A stretch of 64,000 nt of DNA from Arthrobacter sp. ov118 (GTDB lineage Bacteria; Actinomycetota; Actinomycetes; Actinomycetales; Micrococcaceae), in contig NZ_FPAY01000005.1 of assembly GCF_900116495.1 (NCBI RefSeq), forward strand, positions 208,915 through 272,914. Direction: 5' to 3'. The position numbers were made by a program, and so were the translations under genes. Positions 43,882 through 52,591 of the stretch are shown here, piece after piece. Under the pieces are notes generated by a model. That model was not told where the DNA came from. It did not search any database and worked only from the letters and a program-made list of their open reading frames with translations. How positions within the stretch are numbered: the first letter of the stretch is position 1; each line of letters starts with the position of its first letter.

Positions 43882-44397
43882 ATGGACAAGCCCGACAACA
43901 CGGCGGCGGCCACCGGCGTAAAGCGCGGGGCGTACAAGCTCGAGGCCGACGAGGGGACCGCACTGTGGTTCACGAACGCACTGGTCATGGTCAAGGCAGG
44001 CGGCCCCGAGACGAAGCAGCGGCTGACCGTTGTAGAGATTTTGCATCCGGCCGGTTACTCTCCGCCGATGCACCGGCATTTGGTTGAGGATGAAGCCTTC
44101 TACATTATTTCGGGTACGGCTCTCTTCGAGAGCGACGGTGAGCGCTTCACCGTGCAAAGGGGTGATTTCGCCTTTCTTCCCCAAGGTTCCACCCACTCGT
44201 TTTTGGCGGGCCCTCACGAGCCCTTCCGCTGCCTGGTGATCACCGTGCCGGCCGGCTTCGAAACCTTCACCGCCGAGGCGGGAGCGCCCGCAGCGCGGAG
44301 GGAACTGCCGGAACCCGCCCCTATCGACGGCGACGTACTGGCCAGCATTGCCGCCCGCCATAACATCGAGATCTTGGGACCGCCGCTTACTCCTTGA
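43882..44397 (+). CDS. Cupin-domain protein
   Basis: A 171-residue single cupin. Motif 1 is PPMHRHLVEDEAFYIISG with the metal ligands His, His and Glu; motif 2 is FLPQGSTHSFLAG with the last His. The best resemblance is to quercetin-dioxygenase-like cupins. ATG 43882 follows GAGGGGGC; the frame is open further upstream into the IS3 element. The IS3 right end lies only 29 bp before the start, so the native promoter was probably lost or replaced. Confidence 0.85.
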   Translation: MDKPDNTAAATGVKRGAYKLEADEGTALWFTNALVMVKAGGPETKQRLTVVEILHPAGYSPPMHRHLVEDEAFYIISGTALFESDGERFTVQRGDFAFLPQGSTHSFLAGPHEPFRCLVITVPAGFETFTAEAGAPAARRELPEPAPIDGDVLASIAARHNIEILGPPLTP

Positions 44398-44575
44398 CCT
44401 GCCCATTCTCGGTGCCGATGGCATCCAGCATCTCCTGCACTTTTACCTTGTCAGTCGTATCCGGGTCCAGCCACCGGGCATACATACTCGGCGGAATGAT
44501 GACGGGAGACCTGTCATGGACATGGCCGAGAGAATCATGCGCCGTCGAAGTTTCTGTTGTCACAAGGGCAATCGT
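44387..44575 (-). pseudogene. Fragment of a second SRAP (YedK-like) gene
   Basis: TAHDSLGHVHDRSPVIIPPS and MYARWLDPDTTDKVKVQEML match the C-terminal region of the SRAP protein at 3944-4648 almost residue for residue. Both ends are cut: the catalytic N-terminus is missing and the last 15 residues are replaced. The right break joins directly to a resolvase fragment. Confidence 0.8.
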
Positions 44576-44934
44576 CCAGCACCGCTTACAAGCGAGCCAA
44601 ACTGGGTGGTCGACGCACACAGCTAAGTCGGCCTTGTTCGGCCCGTCCCACTTCCTTGGCAGTTGTCATGCTGGCACTCTTCGGCGAGATGGAGCGGACC
44701 TACGCCGCCGAACGGGCCTCGCATGCGCGGGCGGTGGCATCTGCCAACGGGCGGCGAACGAGACGGCCTTCCGTGATCGATGCCGACAAGCTCGAACACG
44801 CCGCCCTGCTGCGGGACAAAGGCTTCTCCATGAAGGAGATCACCGCCAAGACCGGGCTGAAACGCACCACCCTGTACCGGCACCTGCCACCCCGCTCCCC
44901 CGCCGCTGACCTGGCAACCACTAGTGCCCCTTAA
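44557..44934 (+). pseudogene. C-terminal fragment of a serine resolvase
   Basis: From about 44650 it reads VVMLALFGEMERTYAAERAS, the end of the resolvase catalytic domain. A hinge and the HTH LRDKGFSMKEITAKTGLKRT with TLYRHL follow. The catalytic N-terminus is absent; upstream sequence belongs to the SRAP fragment on the other strand. It cannot be active. Confidence 0.75.
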
Positions 44935-45112
44935 TACGGACTCGTTGAGTTTTGCCCTGACCTATGGCGGAACGCTGGTCGTGGCGCTGCTGATGTTTAT
45001 CGGGCAACTAACCGCGGTGGGGATTCTTCTGGTTCTTGCCGCGATTACCCGGCTGACGGCATACCCCATCCAGGCAATCGCCCGAGCATTTAGCAGACAG
45101 GACCAGTCATGA
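44924..45112 (+). CDS. Small membrane protein, unknown
   Basis: A 62-residue frame starting GTG with two hydrophobic stretches (FALTYGGTLVVALLMFIGQL and VGILLVLAAITRLTAYPI) and a basic C-terminus. The amino-acid pattern is that of a real membrane protein, but no RBS is clear and the start overlaps the resolvase fragment. Function unknown. Confidence 0.45.
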   Translation: MPLNTDSLSFALTYGGTLVVALLMFIGQLTAVGILLVLAAITRLTAYPIQAIARAFSRQDQS

Positions 45113-45236
45113 GAATGGCCCCGGCGCTGGACCTGGTTTTCTTCTCAAAACCCGTTCCGGGGTGCTGAACGGACTGTCCCGTCGGGCACGTTGCTGCACG
45201 GTCGGCGATCCCCGCAGCCCGCGAGCCGAAGACAGC

Positions 45237-45404
45237 GTCGACCCCGGCATGCGTGGCATCACTATCCCCCGCAAGGTCATGAAGGGCGGCTCGCACCTCT
45301 GCGCGCCGAATTACTGCCAGCGATACCGTCCGGCCGCGCGGATGCCGCAACACATCGATACGTCCACATCACACCTCGGATTCCGGTGCGTGCGACGTCC
45401 ATGA
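45237..45404 (+). pseudogene. C-terminal fragment of a formylglycine-generating enzyme
   Basis: Reads RKVMKGGSHLCAPNYCQRYR then PAARMPQHIDTSTSHLGFRC, the same block as the end of the intact FGE at 51045-51995, including both active-site cysteines. The first 250 residues are missing. It suggests that a second sulfatase-maturation gene was present here and was lost by deletion. Confidence 0.8.
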
Positions 45405-45963
45405 CCGTCCAACCAAAGACCCAGAAGAGAGAGCGGTGCTCGAGTGTCGACGTCAAGTTCTCTCCCCCGCGTCGGGTGCAGAGTTCGCCGCGTGCGGCGG
45501 CCGTGGCGAGAGCCTTGTTCGCTCTGCTCTTCGCCACATCCCTCGTCCTCCCTGCGGCTGTCGCTACCTGACGAGCGGGAAACCAACGCCGATTGGCCAG
45601 GTACTCAACGGTCGCGGCTATCTCACACGCAAGCAGACGCTGGAGATCATCGATTATGAACGGGGGCTGGATCAGCCAGGCGAAGGACCTGCCGAACACC
45701 AGCTGAAGCGTGCCAGCCCCGCCATGCCCGGCTCGAATCTCCACTCCTTCCAGACACGTGAACAGACTCTTTTCCTTTCCCACCGGCCAGCCGCAGCTAG
45801 GGTGGGCGGTGGGAAAGGAGAGATAATTCTGGGCGGATCTACCGCCATTGCAACTCCTGAAATGCTCAGGTGTTGCGACGATCGTTAGAATCCACCCCCT
45901 CCCCAATGGTCCTGATTCGGGTTGACATACTCAGCAGCTGACGGGCGCAGACCAGTGCCCGCC
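45405..45963. other. Gene-less stretch after the FGE fragment
   Basis: Frame 1 at 45570-45690 reads protein-like sequence (YLTSGKPTPIGQVLNGRGYL, TRKQTLEIIDYERGLDQPG) with no start. A hydrophobic ALFALLFATSLVLPAAVAT precedes it in another frame. These may be pieces of one decayed gene that I cannot identify. Confidence 0.35.
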
Positions 45964-46794
45964 CTAGCCGGCCGCGGGCGAGAAGTCGAACAGGTCTTCC
46001 CCGCCTCCGTGCACTACGACGCAGGTCGACTCGGGTATTTCCCGCCACGCCCCGCGCAGGTCCCCCAGAGGCTCGGAGACCACCAAGCGTGCATCATCAG
46101 AGAGCTCATGGAGCATGGGGTTGTCCGGGTATTGGGCGCGGAGTGTCGCGACGTCAGTGCTGTGGAAAAGCGACCGGGACCGGCCTTCGCTGGAGTAGCG
46201 GAACGCCCAGGTGGTGTCGCCGTCGGTGGTTGCCACAGTCATCTGAAGCGGAAAATCGATGCCGTGGCGCCGGCCGACCTCTTCAATGAGCCCCACCGCG
46301 GCAGCGACCGCAGCGCGCGGGTCCTGCTCCAGACCGAAGGTGAGCGCGAGGAAGAAGAACAGCTCCGAGTCTGTCGCTCCCTCGATCAGCGGAAAGAGCG
46401 AGGGCTCGACGGCGAAGGCCAAGTCGCGCTTCATGGTCGGAAAATCCGTGAGGAGCCCGTTGTGCATCCACAGCCAGCGGTTGTGACGGAACGGATGGCA
46501 GTTGGTCTGTTGGACTGCCGAGCCGGTCGTGGCACGGATGTGCGCGAAGACGCGGCCGGACGATGCCTGGGCGGACACTTCGCGGAGGTTGCGGTCGTGC
46601 CAGGCCGGCTCCGTGCTGTGGAACACCCCGGGGGTCGGCGCGGAACCATACCAGCCGACCCCGAAGCCGTCGCCGTTGGTGGTCGTGGCTCCCAGGCGTG
46701 AGTGTTTGCTCTGCATCACGAGCGAATTGGCGGGTTTGTACAAAAGCTCCTCAAGCTTCACCGGCGAACCCGAATACGCAAGCCAACGGCACAT
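45964..46794 (-). CDS. Class II glutamine amidotransferase (YafJ-like)
   Basis: A 276-residue Ntn-type amidotransferase. ATG 46794 gives MCRWLAYSG, placing the nucleophile Cys at position 2, and follows GAGGAGG. TNGDGFGVGWYG and HIRATTGSAVQQTNCHPF, with WMHNGLLTDF, are the typical substrate-pocket blocks. It would release ammonia from glutamine or a gamma-glutamyl amide. There is no synthase domain or partner in the neighbourhood. Confidence 0.92.
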   Translation of the reverse strand: MCRWLAYSGSPVKLEELLYKPANSLVMQSKHSRLGATTTNGDGFGVGWYGSAPTPGVFHSTEPAWHDRNLREVSAQASSGRVFAHIRATTGSAVQQTNCHPFRHNRWLWMHNGLLTDFPTMKRDLAFAVEPSLFPLIEGATDSELFFFLALTFGLEQDPRAAVAAAVGLIEEVGRRHGIDFPLQMTVATTDGDTTWAFRYSSEGRSRSLFHSTDVATLRAQYPDNPMLHELSDDARLVVSEPLGDLRGAWREIPESTCVVVHGGGEDLFDFSPAAG

Positions 46795-47025
46795 GGCGTC
46801 CTCCTCTGCTTTGGACTGCAGTCCATCACGCGTACCGGGCGCGCGCATCATCACCCTGGGGTGATTCGACGTCGAAGCTGCAGCCACGTTAGGGCCCCGC
46901 GAACCATTCCCGGGGCTGGACCAAGGACATGACAGGGACGGCCCGTTCCGACGCTGCCCGAGCCCACGATCAGCACTTGCTCTGGCGTTTGCTGCCGCGT
47001 CTTCTCTCTTCAGCCCGCCCCAGGA

Positions 47026-47520
47026 TCACCTCCGGCAGGTGAGGCGCCGGCGCGGCACTAAGCCAACACGGTTGGTACCTGCCAGTGATCGGGCTGCCGA
47101 GGCCGCGTCGTCTACTTTGCGGGGCCTTCCGCCGTGGCGGTTGTTGGCCGCGGCCGCGGCGAGTCCTGCTCTGGTGCGTTCGATCATCGTGTCCCGCTCC
47201 AGCTGCGCGAATGCGGCCATGATCGTCAGCATGGCGGTGCCCATGGGTCCGTTTGTGTCCAGCCCTTCGGTGAGTGAGCGGAAACCCGCTCCCTGTTCCC
47301 GGATAGCCTCGATGACTTCCAAGACGTGCCGGGTGTTGCGTCCCAAACGGTCGAGCTTCCGCACCGTGAACACGTCACCGGCCTCCAGCCGTGCCATGGC
47401 CTTGACGAGCTGAGGGCGGTCCATCGTGGGATCCGCTGACGCCGTTGTCGGCAAAGATCCTCGCAGCGATCGGGACTCCCGCCCCAGTGAGTTGCGTCAA
47501 GGATGTGGCCTCCGGAATAC
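47026..47520 (-). pseudogene. Serine recombinase, truncated and frameshifted
   Basis: From 47454 leftward the frame gives TMDRPQLVKAMARLEAGDVF, VRKLDRLGRNTRHVLEVIEA, FRSLTEGLDTNGPMG and MLTIMAAFAQLERDTMIERT, a resolvase catalytic domain. The preceding residues (ARIFADNGVSG) are in another frame upstream. The extreme N-terminus with the catalytic Ser is replaced by unrelated sequence. The C-terminal HTH is replaced by SLAGTNRVGLVPRRRLTCRR. Confidence 0.75.
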
Positions 47521-47601
47521 GCCTCTCGCCGACTTCCTGTCCCAGTGCGGAGCCGGTCTCGGGGGTGTCCCCGAGGAGGACATCGATTGCGGTCAGGCCG
47601 G

Positions 47602-48510
47602 TCACGAGCGTTCGATCTGCCCGTACACGGTGTTCCAATCCTTCTTGACGCTGACCACGGTCCAGCCCAGCTCCTTCGCTCGCGCTATCGAGGCCTCGGC
47701 GCCACTCGTGTAGGCGAACTCGCGATCATCGTCGTCATGGTCGATGATCAACGAGAACGTGGCGGACTCGAGCAGCTCGATGTCGACATCGGCGTTGCCG
47801 CCCGCAAGAACGGGAAGCCGGCCGGCGTGCGCGAAGATGTGCTCCGGCTTACCGGGCCCGATGTCCAACCCTCCCAGTCCGGCTTCGGCCCTTACGATCC
47901 GCCCATCGGTGTAACGGTAGTCGGCTGCCGTGCCAATCACGTTCTCCTTGTAAATCCCCCAGGTCTCTTCCGCGAAGGTGCGCATGAAGTCCCGGCCCCC
48001 GCCGGAGCAGACGAAGACACGGAACTCGTGCGCCTTGAGGTATTCGATCAACTCAAGCATCGGCTTGTAGACCAGTTCAATGTAGGGGACATCGAACTTC
48101 GGCTGCTTCACCGTTTCCAGCCACACCCGGACCTCCGCGTCGAATTCCGCCGGAGTCGACCCCGCCCACGACCGGCTGAACGCCTTCAACAGGGTGTCGA
48201 TCGTCGCGGGATCCTGCGTCCCGACACCAGCGAAGAACGCCATATCCTTCTCGAGCAGCGCCTTATACGGCTGAACGCCTGCAAGCGACGGGTCCGCTTT
48301 GACCTCCTCGCCCCACCGTCGGAACACGAAGTCGAACTGCGGCGCCAACGGTCTTTCCGACCACAGCGTGCCGTCATTATCGAACGCCGCGATCCGATCC
48401 GCCACCTCGACGAACGACGGCCCAGGCGTTGTCGTGCTCGCAACGAAATCGAGCACTGCCTGCTTCGCGGGGCCATCGTTCCAACTCGGCAGAAGCTCAA
48501 CACTTGTCAT
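47602..48510 (-). CDS. HAD-superfamily phosphatase (SerB-like)
   Basis: A 302-residue hydrolase. Motif I is AAFDNDGTLW (nucleophile Asp and acid Asp). VFVCSGGGRDFMRTF carries motif II. GKPEHIFAHAGRLPVLAGGN with DVDIELL carries motifs III and IV. ATG 48510 gives MTSVELLPSWNDGP and has GAAGGGG upstream; the open frame continues to 48762. It probably dephosphorylates a small metabolite. The gene sits near the ion-channel and sulfatase genes, an association I recall from other bacteria. Confidence 0.85.
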   Translation of the reverse strand: MTSVELLPSWNDGPAKQAVLDFVASTTTPGPSFVEVADRIAAFDNDGTLWSERPLAPQFDFVFRRWGEEVKADPSLAGVQPYKALLEKDMAFFAGVGTQDPATIDTLLKAFSRSWAGSTPAEFDAEVRVWLETVKQPKFDVPYIELVYKPMLELIEYLKAHEFRVFVCSGGGRDFMRTFAEETWGIYKENVIGTAADYRYTDGRIVRAEAGLGGLDIGPGKPEHIFAHAGRLPVLAGGNADVDIELLESATFSLIIDHDDDDREFAYTSGAEASIARAKELGWTVVSVKKDWNTVYGQIERS

Positions 48511-49012
48511 TGCCCGTACCCCTTCGCCGGGAAAGAGCCCCGCTACGGCCAAACCGCTGCGCCGCCGCGTCTCAATGTCCAGCATGCTCCACCCGGCAAA
48601 GGGACTCACCACCCGGTTCGGATGACCATCCGCCTGCGGGCGGCCGATGCCTTCTCTCGATCCGACGCCGTGTCTCGTAACCTCTGTCTCTCGAAACGCA
48701 TGCCATGCAAGACGACGCGAAGGCTGGGGATGCGACACCGAGTGATCACAGAACACCGCCACGAAGCGCTGAACTCCACAGCGGTTGCGATCGGCCCTTG
48801 GGACAGTCTCACGAACGGCCGTTCACAAGAATTGCCTATCGTCATGCCCGGGGCCCCTCGGCCTATGGGACGAAGCGCTGCCCGGTGAAAACCTTCAGCA
48901 ACAATATTTCTCAAGGTCGGAGAAGGGGGTCTTGACGTCGGCTTTGCAGCGGGCGAGGGTGCCGGAAAGATTGCCACCGCAACAACACCCCAGGGCGACT
49001 GTGTGCAGACGT
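48511..49012. other. Gene-less stretch with recombination-site-like repeat D
   Basis: About 500 bp between the phosphatase and channel genes. The only recognisable feature is site D (48671-48698). No frame has an RBS and a family resemblance. Confidence 0.5.
48671..48698. repeat. Recombination-site-like repeat D
   Basis: TGTCTCGTAACCTCTGTCTC then TCGAAACG: two arms of the A/B/C type in direct rather than mirrored order. Confidence 0.4.
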
Positions 49013-49786
49013 TCACTGTGTTGGCTCGACGAGCAACTTTCTGATCTCGGTGAGCTTGGCTTCGGACTCTTCGAGGCGCAGGCGGAGTCCTTCGACCGTC
49101 TCGGTACTGGTGTCGGCCGCATCGACGGGAGGTGCGGGATTCCTGGGAGACAGGAAGAGGTTGGCCAGGTAGCCGGTGAATGTGCCGAAGATACCGACAC
49201 CGAGGACGATGATCCATGCCCCGATGACACGGCCCAGATCGGTGACCGGATATTGGTCACCGTATCCAACTGTCGAGATCGTGACGATCGTGTACCAGAT
49301 GGCGTCCGAGGCGGTCGTGATGTTGGCCCTTGGGGCGCCCTGCTCGACGCGGAGCATGGCGAGGCTTCCGAATTCCAGCACGAAAATGCCCATGACCAGC
49401 AGTACGTACAGCGAACTGCCAGCCCGGTCTTTGATCAGCGCGCGGCCGACCGTGCGGATGCCGACCTCGCGGAGCAGGCGGTATACGCGGATCAGCCGGA
49501 AAACGCGCAGGATCTTGAATTGCGCCAAAGGCACGCTGGCCAGCAGGTCGGCCCAGCCGAAGTGCTTGAAGAAATAGGCGGCCGCCGATGGCGCGGTGGC
49601 GATCCGGTAGAGGAAGTCGGCAACAAAGGTCACGCTGAAAATGCCGTTCATCACGCTGAGCACGGTGTCGAGGGACTGCTCCTGCACGACATACAAGAGC
49701 ACGAGATTAATGATCGATAGGATCGAAAGGATTCCGATGAAGATCTCGTATCCGATGCTCTTCAGTTCACTGCGTTCCTTGGTCAT
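49013..49786 (-). CDS. Voltage-gated-type potassium channel
   Basis: A 257-residue channel subunit with about six helices. Arg-rich helix S4 is LRVFRLIRVYRLLREVGIRT. The pore loop TIVTISTVGYGDQYPVTDLG contains the K-selectivity filter TVGYGD. A short C-terminal coiled coil (VEGLRLRLEESEAKLTEIRK) may tetramerise it. ATG 49786 is the first Met near the S1 helix; the open frame runs to 50047 without a good RBS. It resembles small bacterial Kv channels such as KvAP-type proteins. Confidence 0.9.
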   Translation of the reverse strand: MTKERSELKSIGYEIFIGILSILSIINLVLLYVVQEQSLDTVLSVMNGIFSVTFVADFLYRIATAPSAAAYFFKHFGWADLLASVPLAQFKILRVFRLIRVYRLLREVGIRTVGRALIKDRAGSSLYVLLVMGIFVLEFGSLAMLRVEQGAPRANITTASDAIWYTIVTISTVGYGDQYPVTDLGRVIGAWIIVLGVGIFGTFTGYLANLFLSPRNPAPPVDAADTSTETVEGLRLRLEESEAKLTEIRKLLVEPTQ

Positions 49787-50291
49787 ATGAGGATTCTGGC
49801 ACGCAAGCAGTTGCGTGGCCGACACTTTTTCGCGCAGGCCTGACAGGGTTTTGGGCCCCTGTTGCCTCAGAGCAATACGTCCGGGAAGCGGGATTCGTTG
49901 CCTCTCTAATGAAACCTCCGGGAAGATCAGGCGTGGTCCGCTTCGCTGCTGCGACCACCGACGCCATCGGGCGATCCCGTCCACGCTGGTCCAAGCACCA
50001 GGCCGCCTGATTTCAACGGCACCGTCGCCCCGACATGCCCGCAGCACATCGGGTCGCGCGCCAAAGGGCGCTGCTTAAACCACGCCAAATAGCTCTGCGA
50101 TTCACAGAATTTCCGCGGCAGGGAGCGCCCCCAGAAAGTGTCGCTTCCAACAGACTTTGGGCGAGCGCGCGCGAGAAGCCGCGCCGTTCGGTTGAAGAGG
50201 ATTCGGCCTCTGCCGATGCCCCCCGAGCGGGGCGTAGTATGAGCCGCATTCCCAGCTGCAGCCATCGAGACAGACGAATGGATACGTGATT
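49787..50291. other. Divergent intergenic stretch between the channel and DUF6325 genes
   Basis: About 500 bp of GC-rich sequence, presumably with promoters for both directions. I see no gene, strong hairpin or known operator. Confidence 0.5.
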
Positions 50292-50747
50292 ATGGAAACT
50301 TCACTCGACTCTTTGGGGCCCGTTGACTTTCTGATCGTGGAGTTTCCCAAGGGGGAGTCCAACTTCACCGGCGAGATGGCCGATGAACTGGTCAGACTCG
50401 TTGACGCGGGAACGGTTCGGGTCATCGACGTGCTGATTCTCACCAAGGACGACGACGGCGTTGTCGAAGCGATGGAACTCTCCGATGTGGAAGAGCTCGG
50501 CGCCCTGCAGACGATCGAGGCCGAGCTGGCAGAGCTGCTGGCGGCGGAGGACGTTGACAAACTCGCCGCCGCGATGGATCCCGGAAGCGTCGCCGGCGTA
50601 CTCGTCTACGAGAACCTGTGGGCCGCGCCCTTCGCGTCGGCAGCGCGGCGCGCGGGAGGCCAGTTGATCGCAAATGGCCGAATCCCCATCCAGGCCATCG
50701 TCGCCTCAATCGAAGCCGATGAGAATTCCGAGACAGAAGGAGAATGA
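50292..50747 (+). CDS. DUF6325 family protein
   Basis: A 151-residue acidic protein (DSLGPVDFLIVEFPKGESNF, VRVIDVLILTKDDDGVVEAM) with a DUF1269-like fold and a Gly/Ala-rich C-terminal half: VAGVLVYENLWAAPFASAAR and RIPIQAIVASIE. It has no clear membrane helix, but its relatives are thought to be membrane-associated. GTG 50286 is an alternative start. A tiny basic protein gene starts 1 bp after its stop, so they are coupled. Function unknown. Confidence 0.8.
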   Translation: METSLDSLGPVDFLIVEFPKGESNFTGEMADELVRLVDAGTVRVIDVLILTKDDDGVVEAMELSDVEELGALQTIEAELAELLAAEDVDKLAAAMDPGSVAGVLVYENLWAAPFASAARRAGGQLIANGRIPIQAIVASIEADENSETEGE

Positions 50748-50748
50748 C

Positions 50749-50913
50749 ATGCCATTGAGGCCCGCACGAGTTGGAAGAGTCGGCGTCGTCCACGCCCCTG
50801 TTGCCAAGGCCGCCGTCGTCGGTAAGGCTGTCTCACCGGGCCCTTCGCCGGTCGCCAAGGCCGCCGTCGTTGGGGCCGCTGTCACACCGGGCCGGCGCAG
50901 GCGCAGGATCTAG
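50749..50913 (+). CDS. Tiny basic protein with an internal repeat
   Basis: A 54-residue protein preceded by an excellent ribosome site (AGAAGGAGA). Two repeats, APVAKAAVVGKAVSPG and SPVAKAAVVGAAVTPG, are followed by a RRRRRI tail. It is basic while its upstream partner is acidic, so they may bind each other. Ala/Val repeats could form a membrane-lying helix. I know no function. Confidence 0.75.
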   Translation: MPLRPARVGRVGVVHAPVAKAAVVGKAVSPGPSPVAKAAVVGAAVTPGRRRRRI

Positions 50914-51044
50914 GTCCACCCGATCGGGGGACGCTGCTTCGCAGCCTGATTCATTAGGAGCCACCCCGTATTCTCGAACCTCCGTCCACTCCCGTCCTCT
51001 GGCTGGATTCCATAACATCACGGGTTTGGCCGGGGCCTCCCGGA

Positions 51045-51995
51045 TTACTGGTCCGCGGGCAGGGAACGTGCGCAGCGGAAGCCGATGTGCGAGGTTGCCG
51101 TGTCCTCGGCCTGTGGGGAGCGGGCCGCCGGGCGGTAGCGCAGGCAGTACTCCGGGGCGCACAGGTGCGAGCCTCCCTTGAGTACGCGGCGCGGGATGCC
51201 GGACCCGGGTTCCGCGCTTTCGGCGGCCTTATCCCGGTGAGGAGTACATGCGCACCCGCTGACCCGGTCGTGGGTCCCTGCTCCTGCGACTGGGTCGTGG
51301 CGGGCCGAATAGTAGGTTCTGGTCCATTCCCACACGTTTCCGATCATGTCGATGAGCCCGTACCCGTTCGGGGGGAATGTTCCGGCCTGGGACGTTCCTT
51401 TCCACCCGTTCGCGCCCGTATTGAGGTACGGGAAACGTCCCTGCCAGGTGTTGGCCATGAGCACCCCGTCCGGGCTGGCCTCGTTTCCCCACGCATAGGT
51501 GAACGTGTCGGATAGTCCGCCCCTGGACGCAAATTCCCACTCGGCTTCGTCCGGCAGCCGTTTGCCGGCCCAGGCCGCATAAGCACCGGCGTCCGCGAAG
51601 GAGACCTGCACGGCCGGGTGGTCCTCCCGGCCTTCGATGGAGGATCCGGGGCCCAGTGGCTGCTGCCAGCACGCGCCCGGAACCCAGCGCCACCACTGTC
51701 TCCAGTCGCCCAGGTCCACCGGCCCCGGTGAAGGCGTGAAAACCAGCCCGCCCGGGTCCAGGTCCCGGGGCGAAAGGTCGGGAAATTCCGCCGGGTCCAG
51801 CGGCCGCTGGGCCACTGTCAGGTAACCCGTTGCCGCAACAAACACGGCGAATTCCGCGTTGGTGACGGGACGCTCATCGAGCTCGAAGGCCGGTACACGG
51901 ACCCGATGTGTGGGTCCCTCATCGGGGTAGAAGTCGTCCGATCCCATCAGGAACTCGCCGGCCGGAATATGCAGCATCGTCGGCGTTACAGGCAT
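51045..51995 (-). CDS. Formylglycine-generating enzyme (sulfatase-modifying factor)
   Basis: Oxidises the Cys of CxPxR in sulfatases to C-alpha-formylglycine using copper and O2. The 316-residue protein has MLHIPAGEFLMGSDDFYPDE, AFELDERPVTNAEFAVFV, LPDEAEWEFASRGG, GNVWEWT and the active-site block GGSHLCAPEYCLRYRPAARS with both cysteines. ATG 51995 follows AAGGA. It is divergent from the arylsulfatase gene 597 bp away, which supplies its substrate. A fragment of another copy is at 45.2 kb. Confidence 0.93.
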   Translation of the reverse strand: MPVTPTMLHIPAGEFLMGSDDFYPDEGPTHRVRVPAFELDERPVTNAEFAVFVAATGYLTVAQRPLDPAEFPDLSPRDLDPGGLVFTPSPGPVDLGDWRQWWRWVPGACWQQPLGPGSSIEGREDHPAVQVSFADAGAYAAWAGKRLPDEAEWEFASRGGLSDTFTYAWGNEASPDGVLMANTWQGRFPYLNTGANGWKGTSQAGTFPPNGYGLIDMIGNVWEWTRTYYSARHDPVAGAGTHDRVSGCACTPHRDKAAESAEPGSGIPRRVLKGGSHLCAPEYCLRYRPAARSPQAEDTATSHIGFRCARSLPADQ

Positions 51996-52591
51996 GCCGG
52001 GCGTTATCCTTCCCGTTCCGCATGGGCCAGCTGCTCCGTCAGATGGGGACCGGTTGCCGCACGCCATGGCTTGAGCCGATGCTACCTGCTACCGCGGCAT
52101 CGTTCCAGACGCCGTCCGACGTTCATTGGAACAGGTGTTCCTCGGACGCCTGGCCGTATCCGACGAGTCGAAGCCTCCCGTTCGGGCGACCCGGCAGCCG
52201 GAATCTCCCGCTCGCCTGGGCCTGTTCCGCTGATCCTGGTCGTGCTTGTGTCCCGTCTCTGTCGTCCTTGGAACGTTCGCCTTCGTGGGGATCTGGTCGG
52301 CCGTGGTCCGGGCGAATGGTTGGCAGCCGGTCTTTGCCGGTGTCGATGAACGCACGGAGCGCGCGCGTGTGAGGGGCGGGCGGTCTTGGCCGCGCGGAGG
52401 ATAGCCCGGCAGCCGCGCGATGCCCAAGACGGCCTCGACCAGGTTCATTCATAAGCGTGGGACTGAAGGGGAGGCGGATGCGTATCCGACGCCCACGGCC
52501 AACAGGTTCATTCCTTTGGGGTGAGGCGGAGGTCGGCGGGGCGAAGCAGAGTTAGTGGCAAGCCACCATAGCAACTATCGAGGGGGGTCCC
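51996..52591. other. Divergent promoter region between FGE and arylsulfatase genes
   Basis: About 600 bp without a gene. The motif CAGGTTCATTC occurs twice (about 52439 and 52503), 64 bp apart, and may be a regulatory or IS-derived direct repeat. I see nothing else. Confidence 0.4.
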
